The notes under the pieces are model-generated. The model ran no database searches. It was not told the DNA's origin and worked only from the letters and a program-made list of their open reading frames with translations. From Diplolepis rosae (Eukaryota > Arthropoda > Insecta > Hymenoptera > Diplolepididae), in the NCBI GenBank assembly GCA_030998225.1, contig JAPYXD010000608.1, forward strand, positions 2,448,501-2,512,500: a stretch of 64,000 nt of DNA, in the 5' to 3' direction. Position numbers and translations under genes: made by a program. Position 1 is the stretch's first letter. Each line of letters opens with the position of its first letter. Below, in pieces: positions 20,707-31,989 of the stretch.

Positions 20707-21530
20707 TTTTTTCAAAAATTTTTTGGTAATTTTATTTGAGTAACCACATTCATATGTTAATGAAAAAATTTGCAGATGCTCCACTTTAACTAAGTTGTTT
20801 ACAAATTGAATGGAGTAATCAAAAAAAGTAATAGTGAGTAGACCGAACACATCTCTTTTGAAAAAATACTTGTGGTAATTTCAGACCAGTTCTACGTGAA
20901 AAAATTCGCATATCAGTTTATTATTCCTCGCGAATTTCTTTGCATAAATCTTGCCTAGAAATAACACGAGGATTTTTTCAATGGGGGTGTATAATTTTTC
21001 CTATTTGTGTTTCACTCCAACCACTGACGGAATGGTGAAGACATGACAATTGATAAACCACTACACTCTGAAAAAAAGTGTGTTACTTCTACACGTGAAT
21101 CACGATAGTAACTTTTTAGGCATTTGAAGAGTGTATTTTCAATACACATTGCAAACGTAACGTTTAATTTTCAAACAAGTATTATATTTTTTTAGTTTTT
21201 TAACACTAAAAAAAATATTGTAGAAACTTCGATACCTTCAAACTCAAAATGTACCGCAGAATCACAATAGCAACAATTTAAAGGTTTCAAGCTCCTCTTT
21301 TCCATATTATTGCGAGGTCAGTGAATGATGAGCGAATTTGCTGACCCTTCATTTAACGGGGTCCGCTAGGGAAGGAATAAAATGAGTGAAACTATTTAAC
21401 ACTGTAAATATTAGATTATTCTTATAATATTTTGAAATAAATAAGTAATTATTGATTTGAATAATCACGAATAACACAATATTACTGCAAATTAAATTAC
21501 ACAATATTAGTCGACATTCTCTTAATAGGT
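20707..21530. other. AT-rich intron sequence with one dispersed repeat
   Basis: No coding signal. 21290-21365 (minus strand: CCCTAGCGGACCC ... GGTCAGCAAATTC) is a member of the three-copy repeat also at 34808-34870 and 39565-39660. Confidence 0.45.
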
Positions 21531-21539
21531 GTTTGCATA

Positions 21540-22560
21540 TAAAACCGCTGTTGTTTTTTTTATTCTTATTAGACATGTGTCAACGATATTCAGTAAACGG
21601 TATTCTAAGTTTTATATCGCAACATTGTATCTTATCGCATTGAAAATGTCGAACTTTGTGCTAAATTCTCATTTGCACGAAATTTTACTTCATTATTCAA
21701 TTTCAAAGAAAACTGCAGCTGAAAGTCATCGTATTCTTATTAAAGTTTATGGTGAACAAGCTCTACCAGAAACAACATGCCAAGATTGGTTTTAACGATT
21801 CAAAAGTGATAATTCCAACCTTAGCAACAAAGACCGTAGAAAACCACCGTAAAAATTTAAAGATGCAGAATTGCATGCATTGCTGGACGAAAATTCAACT
21901 CAAACCCTAAACAATTGGCAGAAGTATTGGAAGTTGACCAGTAAATTATTTCCAGACGTTTACATTCCAATGGAAAAATCCAGAAAGAAGAGAAATATGT
22001 ACCGTAGAAATTGAAAGAAAAAGACATTGAAAGGCGAGAAATTACTTCTGAACATTTGCATGATCGGTTCAAAAGAAAGTCATTTTTTATCGAATGGTCA
22101 CTAGCGATGAAAAGTGGATCTATTTCGACAATCCAAAGTGCAAAAAACCATCAACATCACAACCAGTACGCAATATTCATGGGAAAAAGATTTTGCTGTT
22201 TATTTGGTGGAATCAGAAGGGAGCTATGTACACACAATGTAATTTTGCTCCTTGACAATGCACGGCTTCATGTTGCAAAACCAGTCAAATCTATTTAGGA
22301 AATATTAAATGGAACGTGCTACCTCACGTACCGTATTGATCAGACTTAGCTCTTTCCGATTACTACTTATTTCAATCGATACAGCAAAGACTTTCAGAAC
22401 TGAACTTAAATTGTTACGAAGAGATCAAAAATTGGATCGAAAAATAGCCTCAAAAGATGAAGGGTGGTATTAGGACAAAATCTACCAGTTATAAAAAAGA
22501 TAGGAAAAAATTATAGCTAACTATGGTTAATACATTGATTATTGAATTTATTTAGTTTAT
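21540..22560 (+). mobile_element. Mariner, strongly decayed
   Basis: The transposase start at 21646 reads 'MSNFVLNSHLHEILLHY' and 'KKTAAESHRILIKVYGEQA'. After a stop, shifting frames give 'FKDAELHALLDENSTQT', 'MVTSDEKWIYFDNPK' with the first catalytic Asp, 'LLLDNARLHVAKPVKS' with the second, and 'SDYYLFQSIQQRL' with the third. All three catalytic positions survive, but stops and frameshifts are frequent. Overall length is close to a full mariner. The ends are too diverged to define a terminal repeat. Confidence 0.82.
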
Positions 22561-22887
22561 TCACTGTGTGTGTTTAAAAAGGTCGGGACTACTCAAAATC
22601 TGCAGTCGGGTTCTTAACACTAAAAGTACCACGTGAGTTTGTCGAGGGTCCTACCCCCCTCCATAATCATCGCAGGGGCCAACGCTCTCGTGACTTTAAA
22701 ACATTTATGGGATTGTACAACTTACCAAAATTTCATCCTCCTAGCCCATCTAGAAATATGAAAAATTAACCTGTTATGCGTATAGTACATATTATTTATC
22801 ATATATAATGTACACCCGGAAGTCAATATCCAGGAATTCATTCAGAAATTTTCCAACATATTTTTGACGGGCGCGTTCACGATACTG
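22561..22887. other. Intron sequence, nothing recognised
   Basis: Contains a short GC-richer patch (22620-22690) with no identifiable feature. Confidence 0.35.
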
Positions 22888-24069
22888 GTTTCTTGAGAAT
22901 CTCTTTTTGTTACAGATTATTGCAATTATGGACTTACGCTTTAACAGTTGCTCACTCAGCATTTGTCAAATGTCCTTACCAATTTTTCAGTAAAAAACTT
23001 ATTCTTTTTTTCAATAGAGATAGCCTTGGTATAGATTTGCCAACAAATAATGTGCTGGTACTGAAACATGACAATTCTGTTGTAGAATGAATCTTTGACT
23101 TTTCTTTGTTTATATTAATTTTGCGATATGTAGTTTTGACAGAACCACCATTGTTGTAGTGAATTTCAATTATTTTTATGCAATTTCCGGGTGAAATTGA
23201 AGACAATATAAGAAATCGTAAACTTTCTACTTGACAGGTTTGTCATAACGATCCTAATCACTTTTTTTTATATTTGCAGACCATATACCCCAAGCCTTTC
23301 TTGGGGCAATCTCATAAAAATGAAATCTCAAAATTTACGGATAACAAAAAAAAGAGATCGCTTAGTATCTCAAGGCATAATGAAAAAAAAGAAACCTTAA
23401 AATTCAAAGTACTAAAACGCCAAATTCAGAAACCATTTCTGATTCTGAACAACACAGCATCAAAACTAAAAATGCCAGATCTAAACTCAAAACTAAGTTT
23501 CGAAATATGGTATACCGGGCGAAATTCTAACTCCGTACCATAATCTGGATAATAGCAGAGCTCGGGGTTCGTGTGACAACTGTATGGGAAGTAAAGTTTT
23601 AAAAGTCTCCGAAATAGGTGATCGAGAACATCATATAAATCGTAACAAAATCGCAAAAATTCTAATATAATGGCGGTTTTCAAAATTATTTTCAGTAGAA
23701 GCGACAGTCACTTGAAATATAACAAATCATAATATTTTAGTTCCAAAGTTTCAAGAATCCGAAATAATTTGAACCCTTAAATTATCAAAAACCAATTTAG
23801 ACCTAAAAAAAGCTAAAACCTAAAACCTAAAAAGTATATTTTCCAAAAAATTGTAGATTGATTAAAAAAAATATACAGGTTATGTTGACAAATACGCTAC
23901 CTACCAAGAAAACAAGAAATGATTGGATGAAATTTCTGTGAATTGCATATCTTAAAGTTTACAATTAAAGGTTTTCCGGATTTGCAGTTTCATCTGGGTA
24001 AAATGAATGTAAACATTATTGAATTGTGTTCAGGACTTTTAAATTGTATGCATTTGTTTGAATGACGTT
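22888..24069 (+). repeat. Inverted duplication, left arm (1182 bp)
   Basis: Base for base the reverse complement of 25162-26343 over 1182 positions each, with no net indel and, wherever I compared, no or almost no mismatch. Short open frames in one arm give identical peptides in the other. No transposase or host protein was recognised, so these frames are probably not genes. Confidence 0.93.
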
Positions 24070-24736
24070 GAATCGTAATTTTACGATTAAGTGACACAAG
24101 CAACAAAATTTGAATCGTCGAGATACATTTCATATTTTTATAGTTCGAATCACTCAATCATTCTAGGTTTCGAACTTGCTGCTAACGTAACTTATTACGA
24201 GCTTATTAGAAGCTAGCCTTACCTTAAAGTTTGAATGTTGATACTCCCAGAAACTTCACTTAAGGTAGTTCTTGCATTTAAGTCAAAATTATATAGACAA
24301 GCAAATGTGGTATCGAATCAAATCTTAAGGTTCCTAGAGTTCATTCAGTTCTGGAGATATATGCCCATAAACTTTCTAATTTTACATGGTGATAATAGGA
24401 TTTTTTCTATCACCCCTCTTTCCTCTGCGGGCAGAACATGTCGTGGGCTAGGTAGACTTCTGCCTTAGTATTTTACTTGTGAGCATCCGAACTCACATTT
24501 TTATGGGCTGGTACTTTTGTTAAATCGAATGACGTTCGTTGATTTTGAGATATTCTCTTTCCCGATACTGTAAAAGCTGTAATAGGTTTCGATTTTTCCT
24601 CTAATGGTATTTGTAAATATGACCATTTTAAACCTATTTTCAAAACGTACTTTGCTGATCCTAACATATTTAAGATTTCTTTCATCGAAGCTGACGGTTA
24701 TGAATCTTTTCTAGTTATGTTATTTAGTTTTCTTAA
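24070..24736. other. Spacer of the inverted duplication
   Basis: No gene seen. The minus strand at about 24685-24520 gives 'GSAKYVLKIGLKWSYLQIPL' and 'AFTVSGKR'. This resembles the start of a Ty3/gypsy reverse transcriptase palm, where a D-L-K-S-G-Y-x-Q-I-P box would lie, but too little remains to be sure. Confidence 0.35.
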
Positions 24737-25133
24737 GGGGGTCGTCTACCTTCGAGCCGAGAATTTTAGCATATTTTTGGGAATGAATTGCAAAAATACT
24801 ACTAAAGATATTCACGCCAGTTAAAATTTTTTTTATTATTACATGTTTTTTTTTCAAAAAAAATCTACTTTTTACTTAATAAATGCAGAAATGTCATTAA
24901 GAACTTTGTAGTAAGACTTTGGCCATTTAAATTGTCTGAAACCAATAAAATGAAATAAGTCTGTAATCTGTGTTACATTGGCTATGTTTTCCTAGAGGCG
25001 ATTTTTTCTATTGTAAAATGTGTTTATATTACGCAATTGCTCTTGAAAAAATTCGATTTTTGACCTGTTTTCTGACCTATTAGAGCCTGTTAAAATTCAA
25101 CAAAGTAAAAATTTGAAAATCGCCTCTGGCAAA

Positions 25134-25163
25134 ACATAGTTATATGTTTATTGAATAACTGAA
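25134..25163 (+). repeat. 30-bp direct repeat flanking the right arm, copy 1
   Basis: ACATAGTTATATGTTTATTG followed by AATAACTGAA. It recurs at 26342-26371 with one change (T to C). The pair brackets the right arm of the inverted duplication like a target site duplication. Confidence 0.85.
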
Positions 25164-26343
25164 CGTCATTCAAACAAATGCATACAATTTAAAAGTCCTG
25201 AACACAATTCAATAATGTTTACATTCATTTTACCCAGATGAAACTGCAAATCCGGAAAACCTTTAATTGTAAACTTTAAGATATGCAATTCACAGAAATT
25301 TCATCCAATCATTTCTTGTTTTCTTGGTAGGTAGCGTATTTGTCAACATAACCTGTATATTTTTTTTAATCAATCTACAATTTTTTGGAAAATATACTTT
25401 TTAGGTTTTAGGTTTTAGCTTTTTTTAGGTCTAAATTGGTTTTTGATAATTTAAGGGTTCAAATTATTTCGGATTCTTGAAACTTTGGAACTAAAATATT
25501 ATGATTTGTTATATTTCAAGTGACTGTCGCTTCTACTGAAAATAATTTTGAAAACCGCCATTATATTAGAATTTTTGCGATTTTGTTACGATTTATATGA
25601 TGTTCTCGATCACCTATTTCGGAGACTTTTAAAACTTTACTTCCCATACAGTTGTCACACGAACCCCGAGCTCTGCTATTATCCAGATTATGGTACGGAG
25701 TTAGAATTTCGCCCGGTATACCATATTTCGAAACTTAGTTTTGAGTTTAGATCTGGCATTTTTAGTTTTGATGCTGTGTTGTTCAGAATCAGGAATGGTT
25801 TCTGAATTTGGCGTTTTAGTACTTTGAATTTTAAGGTTTCTTTTTTTTCATTATGCCTTGAGATACTAAGCGATCTCTTTTTTTTGTTATCCGTAAATTT
25901 TGAGATTTCATTTTTATGAGATTGCCCCAAGAAAGGCTTGGGGTATATGGTCTGCAAATATAAAAAAAAGTGATTAGGATCGTTATGACAAACCTGTCAA
26001 GTAGAAAGTTTACGATTTCTTATATTGTCTTCAATTTCACCCGGAAATTGCATAAAAATAATTGAAATTCACTACAACAATGGTGGTTCTGTCAAAACTA
26101 CATATCGCAAAATTAATATAAACAAAGAAAAGTCAAAGATTCATTCTACAACAGAATTGTCATGTTTCAGTACCAGCACATTATTTGTTGGCAAATCTAT
26201 ACCAAGGCTATCTCTATTGAAAAAAAGAATAAGTTTTTTACTGAAAAATTGGTAAGGACATTTGACAAATGCTGAGTGAGCAACTGTTAAAGCGTAAGTC
26301 CATAATTGCAATAATCTGTAACAAAAAGAGATTCTCAAGAAAC
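25162..26343 (-). repeat. Inverted duplication, right arm (1182 bp)
   Basis: The reverse complement of 22888-24069. It interrupts the TTAA-type element and is bordered by 30-bp near-identical direct repeats, which suggests that this arm is the inserted copy and the left arm the source. Confidence 0.92.
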
Positions 26344-26371
26344 ATAGCTATATGTTTATTGAATAACTGAA
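26342..26371 (+). repeat. 30-bp direct repeat flanking the right arm, copy 2
   Basis: ACATAGCTATATGTTTATTG followed by AATAACTGAA; partner of 25134-25163. Confidence 0.85.
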
Positions 26372-26982
26372 AAAAAATTTGATCAAATTCTATTAATATT
26401 TCTAGAAGAAATCATACCCCAAAGTTTGAAAAATGCAACTTTTGGGAAATCACGTTTCAAGATAAATGACAGTGTAAAACATGATTTGAGAAACTTACGA
26501 TTTAATCGGCAATACCTAAGTAAGAAAGCGTATTTCAAAAAATCCCTCATATGGCGTGTTCCTTATAACATCTACATTTAAAATAGGCAAAAAAAAAACG
26601 ATTTTTCCAAACCGCGAAGGTAGACGACCCCCGTAAGTCTTAACATATTCTATATCCACCAACTGGTTTCTTTAAACATTACAAAAAGATTTGAGAAATC
26701 TGAATTTTAGGGTTTAATCACTTCTTCTGCTAATCTCCCATCGATTTTCTTGTATATTATTTCTCTAATTTAGGGTGATACGGGATAATATCTTTGTTTA
26801 ATTGGACCTGAATTTAATTCCATTATGCCTTTACATCACACTACTTTTTTATTCTGCCTGTCTGAAATTTTATTCACTCCAGCATTCCTACTAATAAGTT
26901 GATTGAGATTGTTTTCATTCTCGTTCCCACATTTTATATAATTTTTACTACTATTTGTTTCTCTATTTTTTTGTTTTACGAT

Positions 26983-28202
26983 AATTGAGCGTCCTGTTGA
27001 AATAACTTACGGAACGCTCAGACACATTGTCAGCCTTTTTTTTCGTAAGATAAGATAACGAAAATTTTATCTTAAATTTGAAATTCATAAAAGGATGGAG
27101 AAAATAATCCGACAGAAGGTAAACAGACGCGTATTCTGTTTTCACAAAATTTTATCCTCAGGCTTTTATTTTTCTGATTAAAAATTGAAAACAAAAACTT
27201 TTTTCGCTTTTAAAATATTTAATTTTTAATAATCAACTTGTGATATCTCATGAGGATATGTATGAAAGAATTTTAAATTTTATCTATATACTCAGAAAAC
27301 GCTGCTAATACTGATAAAAATCTCAAAAAGACGAAAATAGTCGAACTTGTTATTGTTTTTTTATTTCAAAGTGGTCGATGCCGTTGATCGTGTATTTTAA
27401 ACTTTGCTGAAGAAAAGCCAGTTATTGCTCTTTTTTTTATTGGTTTCACTCAGGAAAACATGTTGTGATGCATGATCACCAATTCCCAAAACTTTTCATG
27501 TAATATTACATTTTTCTGGTGTTTCCCCAAATTTTTAGGAAACATTATTTAACGCAGCAACAGGCAATGACTTAAAACTCTACCATGGTTTTTCCAGTAG
27601 ACAATGGAATTTTTTTTTCCTGTACCATTTAACGCCAAGAATATAAATTAGTGAAAAGAAAACACAATTAAACTCCCTCAAAAGAACGTTTGCTATACAG
27701 ATTGACGTAAACGTGTGCTATGTTACATTTTTACGTAATATTTGATGACGCTTGCATTCGCATAAGTTGTGCTTTTGGGCTCACTTCATTATTTCATGAT
27801 TATTTTTTACCTCTGTAACTTAATTTATTTTAACTGTAGGAATCCATGATTGGACTTCATCTTGATCTGTCTTCTGTAGAGGATATATAACTGAAAGGGA
27901 TAACTTATTGTAAACACAGTTTTACGAACCTCATTTCGAGCTGTTTTCATCTTTCTGAGGTATTTATCAGTACCAGCAGCGTTTCTAAGTACGCAGGTAC
28001 GAGTTGATTGTTAAAAATTAAATATTTAAAAAGCAAAAAAAAATTTCGTTTTTAATTTTTAATTCGAAAAATAAAAGCCTTTCCTAATGTGCTTTTATGA
28101 ATTTTAAATTCAAGATTACTTTATCGCGATCTTATCTTACGACAAAAGAGGCTGACAATGCGCCCGAGCGATTTGTCGGTTATTGCATCCAGGCGCTCAA
28201 TT
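26983..28202. repeat. Foldback element, diverged arms
   Basis: Left arm about 26983-27360 and right arm about 27925-28202 are inverted copies with many substitutions and some indels. Outer ends read AATTGAGCG on both sides. Matching blocks include GGCTGACAATG and ATATTTAATTTTTAA. The 560-bp centre has no coding signal. Older than the foldback at 16.4 kb, judging by divergence. Confidence 0.75.
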
Positions 28203-28205
28203 GCA

Positions 28206-29615
28206 TTGACTTTTAATTTCGGCGCTAACCTAAATAAAATAGTTGTTAACATGTGGCCAATTTTAAGCGAAATTACTACCCGTCCTGCTATCTCTATTTC
28301 TTGTCCAATTACGACGATTAGTTTTAGATGGTGAATGAAAAACTTTATAATTTAATCAATTAATTTTTTCGACCTGAAATCATGTAAAAGTGAGTCCACC
28401 TCGAAAGTTTCGTTATTTAAATCTTCATGAAAAGTTTGCATTTTCTTATTATCTTCTACTTCTTTGTTCTCTAATAGTTTTTCTATGATCTATTCGCGTT
28501 TCAAAATAACTGTTTTCATTTTTACGCATAATTTCCTCTAGTATTCCGACATACCAAGCCTAAATTCTCCATCGTCGCATAACATTTTTATTCCAGGAAT
28601 TATTATTTCATCCGATCCAATTCTTGAATTGACAAATTCATTAAAACAAAAAATTTATACTTACTCCTTTTTACTATTTCTATTGATTTTTCCACTGATT
28701 CTACTAGCAATGTGTCCTTACCACAAATAAATTTTTTTTCAAAATTCTATTATTCAATCTTTTTCATAAAATTTATTTTCAACATTTCTCGATTTTTATT
28801 TCTATTACTTTTACTAGTCAGTCCAAAATGTGTCAATTTGTGTCTGGTGTTACCTGCCAAAATGATGTATGGTGTAATTTAGTTAAAATTGTTGGAATGT
28901 CTCCTAAGCATTAACGGGTTTTCTGGGAATAATCAGATAAGGACGTGGTAGTTTTTTTCAGCACCAGGTTTGTGACCTAGAGCGCGGGTTACACTTAGGA
29001 TAAAGGGAAAAGGATCTCCAGGAAAAAAAGTTTATTTTGACAAAACAAGAACGGGTGGTAGGAATCGCAAGCTGAGCAAAGCAGGCCACCAGAAAACGAG
29101 CGGCACACGGCAACGACAGACAGAACGGCTAGCAGCGAATAGGGCACAAAATCTTCTTACAAATTAGCTTAATGAAATTTACTTCACAAGCTTTAATATT
29201 TCATGATCAATGAAAATATATCTCTATATTATGCAATGAGATTTATAATTTTATGCGAGCACAAACTATCATATAATTTTATCAAATAATTTCATTGGGA
29301 TGATCAGCCCCAATGTCCTATTTTAATTAATTTTATAAAATTCATAACGTCGTAATTAAATGATAATTCTAGTCCTATTACATTGCAATCGAACGTTACA
29401 TAATCTATAAAATTACATCTAATTGTCGATTTATTTATATATAATTTAAATTAAGCCAGCAAAAAAAGAATGCATGGAATGAAATAATCTCATCGATGCT
29501 CGTAGAGTGCCTGAAGGACGAGATTCTGAAGTCCTGTTGATACGTTCATAAAGTAAAGCCTTATGGACCCAAATATTGAATAGTTCTGGAAACCTGGATC
29601 GATTGGATGTACCAA
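28206..29615. other. AT-rich sequence with a possible LTR fragment
   Basis: 28930-29150 is GC-richer. On the minus strand it has a polyadenylation-like AATAAA inside 'GTCAAAATAAACTTT', followed later by CTAGGTCACAAACCTGGTG, which could be an LTR end plus primer-binding site. No matching second LTR was found. The rest shows nothing recognisable. Confidence 0.3.
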
Positions 29616-29800
29616 ACCCAGATAAGGCGTGAAATCCCTCACCCTGCCCAGTACTCCCCAGTCAGTGAGACGAATCAAGACTCAGATAAGGCGTGAAACT
29701 CCTTATTCTGCCCCAAAAGCGTATCTAGAATTGAATCGAAACTCAGTCTATGACGTGAAACCTCGTAGTCTGCCCCGAGAGCACTTCTTTGTTGCTTACG
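29616..29800 (+). repeat. Tandem repeat of about 62 bp, three units
   Basis: Units start at 29616 (ACCCAGATAAGGCGTGAAA), 29680 (ACTCAGATAAGGCGTGAAA) and 29741 (ACTCAGTCTATGACGTGAAA), each followed about 10 bases later by CTGCCC. A weaker partial unit may precede at about 29545. Function unknown; possibly part of a retroelement leader. Confidence 0.75.
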
Positions 29801-29939
29801 GCATACTTGTGAGCAATCGACCTTCCATGTCCAGTCCATCATCCCGTTTTTATTTTATCTTGTTCGTATACCGCTATAGTTCACATGCCTTGAGTGGGTA
29901 ATGTTGAGTTTGCGCCCTGACGTTGCGGGCTGATGATGT

Positions 29940-30450
29940 TACTTCACATAATATAATAATATTATAATTATAATATAATAATATATTATATAATATATAA
30001 ATATAAGTAATGCATTGTTATTTGAATGTGTTCCTTTATTTCATATTTTTCACAATAATATATGGTCAACATTTTATATAAATTCATGTCTTAAACTATA
30101 ATAAAAGTTTCAACATATTTTTCTAAGTTTCGCTGTTATGAGACAACAATTATTCGAAAATATAGACGCTAATGTTTATTTTAATAAATAATGAAGATTT
30201 AAGAGATTGCTAAGAACTCGAAATATCTGCTAAACTATCACAAGTATAACCGTTTCCTTCTTTAGGCCAAGCAGCATCGTAAGGAGTTTCAATCGGTACA
30301 GGATCCTAATTTGGTACTGCCGTCGAGATGCAATTGATATTCTTATTACTAATTGCATCCAATATATTACAGCAATGCATGCGAGTTAATACATCACTCA
30401 ATAAGTTTCCAGTCTGACATATAGATGGCACCACTGTTGCCAAATCCATA
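29940..30450. other. AT-rich low-complexity tract and unassigned sequence
   Basis: 29941-30006 is almost pure A and T with ATAATATAAT steps. The remainder to 30450 has no recognised feature. Confidence 0.5.
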
Positions 30451-30508
30451 TGATTTTGCCATTTTTCCTCCTCACCAAAAAAAGAAAAAAAAAAAAAAAA
30501 AAAAAACG

Positions 30509-30722
30509 CGGTCGTACAAATACCGATTACGCTGAACGCTCTGGTCGCCCAAAATCAACAGTTGTTCCGGAAAACATAACAAAAGTCCATAAAATAGTTT
30601 TGGGCGATCGTAAATTAAAGTTGTATGAGATAGATAACACCTTAAAGATATCAGAAGATAGTGTGTTTACAATTTTTTGCACAAATCTTTGTGGATGCGT
30701 AAGTTGTTTTCGAAGTGGGATT
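30509..30722 (+). pseudogene. Mariner N-terminal fragment (second subfamily)
   Basis: After a poly-A/AG tract (30474-30506), the plus strand reads 'YAERSGRPKSTVVPENITKV' and 'LKLYEIDNTLKISEDSVF', the second helix-turn-helix of a mariner transposase. A frameshifted 'WMRKLFSKW' follows. It stops at about 30722, where a mariner of another subfamily begins in the opposite direction. Both ends are truncated. Confidence 0.75.
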
Positions 30723-31540
30723 GAGCGCAGAAATGAAGAAAAAACGTCTTCACATGCAAAAATGACTTCTTTTTGTGGCATTCCAGCAGCATTTCGGACA
30801 TGCAAAACCGCCTTTCAACGTCTCTCGGCTTGAGTTCATGTGGAACCCAATTTCCTTGCTTTTGAATGTATCCGGTTGCTTTTAAACGTTTTGAAATGGC
30901 TTCTTGAGTGACTCCCAAAGATTCTGCGAGCTCTTCTTGTGTTTGGCAACAATCTTCATCGAGTAATGCTTGCAGTTCTTCATCTTCAAACTTTTTTGGC
31001 TGCCCAGGACGTTCTTCGTCTTCCAAGCCAAAATCACCACTTTTAAATCGTGTAAACCACTTTTGGCACGTTCGCTCAGCTAGAGCATGTTCACCATACA
31101 CTTCCACCAGAATACGATGACTTTCGGCAGCATTTTTCTTCATATTAAAGTAATGAAGAACTCCCCACAAAAACACTTTTTCAGACACAAAGTTCGACAT
31201 AATTGAGTGAAAAAAAATTATTGTTGTTTACGCTTCAAATGAATGACATATACTGAAAAGGACGCACAATGGCAGTAGCTTTCCAACGCATGTTCGAAAT
31301 ATTGGAACCAGTGTTCGCAGAACGTGGACGTAAACGGCCCACACCATGGACCCTAAGAGCTCATGGCTTCTTCCTCGCACCACTGCCATAGGTTGGTTGA
31401 ATGAGGAAGAAACAATGAGCTCGAAGCATCTATGGTGGGGGCCGTTTACGTCCACATTTTGCGAACACTGATTGGAACGATGGAATAATAATCAAGTTAC
31501 GCCATCTCTTAGCAAACCGCACGAATTAAGTTATAGATCC
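30722..31540 (-). mobile_element. Mariner, N-terminal half
   Basis: Minus strand. The transposase starts at 31200 ('MSNFVSEKVFLWGVLHYFN') and is open to about 30730, covering both helix-turn-helix modules ('AESHRILVEVYGEHALAERT', 'QEELAESLGVTQEAISKRL') and the linker 'WVPHELKPRDVERRFCMSEM'. It breaks at 'KKSFLH', just before the first catalytic Asp. The 5' terminus near 31536 reads TATAACTTAATTCGTGCGG on the minus strand, mariner-like. A hAT-type MITE sits in its 5' untranslated part. It keeps one of the longest open transposase frames in the window (about 157 codons of recognisable transposase). Confidence 0.88.
31309..31470. mobile_element. hAT-type MITE with perfect 8-bp target duplication
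   Basis: 162 bp with inverted ends CAGTGTTCGCAGAACGTGG at the left and CAGTGTTCGCAAAATGTGG at the right (reverse complement), matching over about 39 bp. It is flanked exactly by ATTGGAAC at 31301-31308 and 31471-31478. Eight-base duplications and CAGTG-type ends are hallmarks of hAT elements. A relative is at 54098-54234. Confidence 0.93.
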
Positions 31541-31989
31541 AATACATGTTTGTGTCCAAAATCCATAAAATTTTGTTTTTAAAATTGGGAAAATGGCAGG
31601 GACGATAAAGCGTATGTCGATATACAAATTTTTTATAGGGAAATGAAAATTTTTAGAAAAATCCATCGAAAGATATTTTTGTATTATCCGAACCAAAAGT
31701 AGTCTATCTACGTCCATTTTTAACTTCTTTAAAATTTTCCAAATTTTAAAAACAAATTCTATGTATTTTGGACGTAAACATGTAGAAACTAGAGGAAGTT
31801 GTTCAAATGAAATTGCTACTTTTCTATCACATGTATCACATGCCCTTAACGGCGCAATGAGATAAAATGGCAATTTTGGATCAAAAAATTTGGGAAATCA
31901 TATTCCCCAACTGATTTTAACTTTTCTTTTCGATTGAAGCTTATCAAATTCCTAAGAGATCTGTCGAGTTCGATTGTTTAAATATATTT
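31541..31989. other. Intron sequence, nothing recognised
   Basis: AT-rich; includes a partly mirrored stretch (TGTGTCCAAAATCC at 31551 and GGACGTAAACATG at 31770) too weak to call. Confidence 0.35.

Larger units (their letters stand above)
24737..26632. mobile_element. TTAA-type non-autonomous element with an inserted arm
   Basis: Terminal inverted repeats GGGGGTCGTCTACCTTCG at 24737 and its complement ending at 26632. The left flank is TTAA and the right flank GTAA, one base off. Termini of this kind fit piggyBac- or Kolobok-like non-autonomous elements. The right arm of the 1182-bp inverted duplication sits inside it, between two copies of a 30-bp host sequence. Without that insert the element would be about 690 bp. 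Confidence 0.7.

Noticed and set aside
24473..24685. Possible gypsy RT fragment on the minus strand ('VLKIGLKWSYLQIPL')
   Set aside because: Only about 30 residues resemble the motif and no further RT box follows; kept as a remark on the spacer, not called as a gene.
22893..26338. Four pairs of open frames (60-90 codons) with identical peptides in the two arms at 22.9-24.1 and 25.2-26.3 kb
   Set aside because: Identity follows from the DNA being an inverted duplication. The frames lack domains and read the same on opposite strands, so they are not evidence of conserved coding.
30908..31120. Serine-rich plus-strand frame
   Set aside because: Antisense of the mariner transposase; the Ser run is the complement of the Glu/Leu-rich coding strand.
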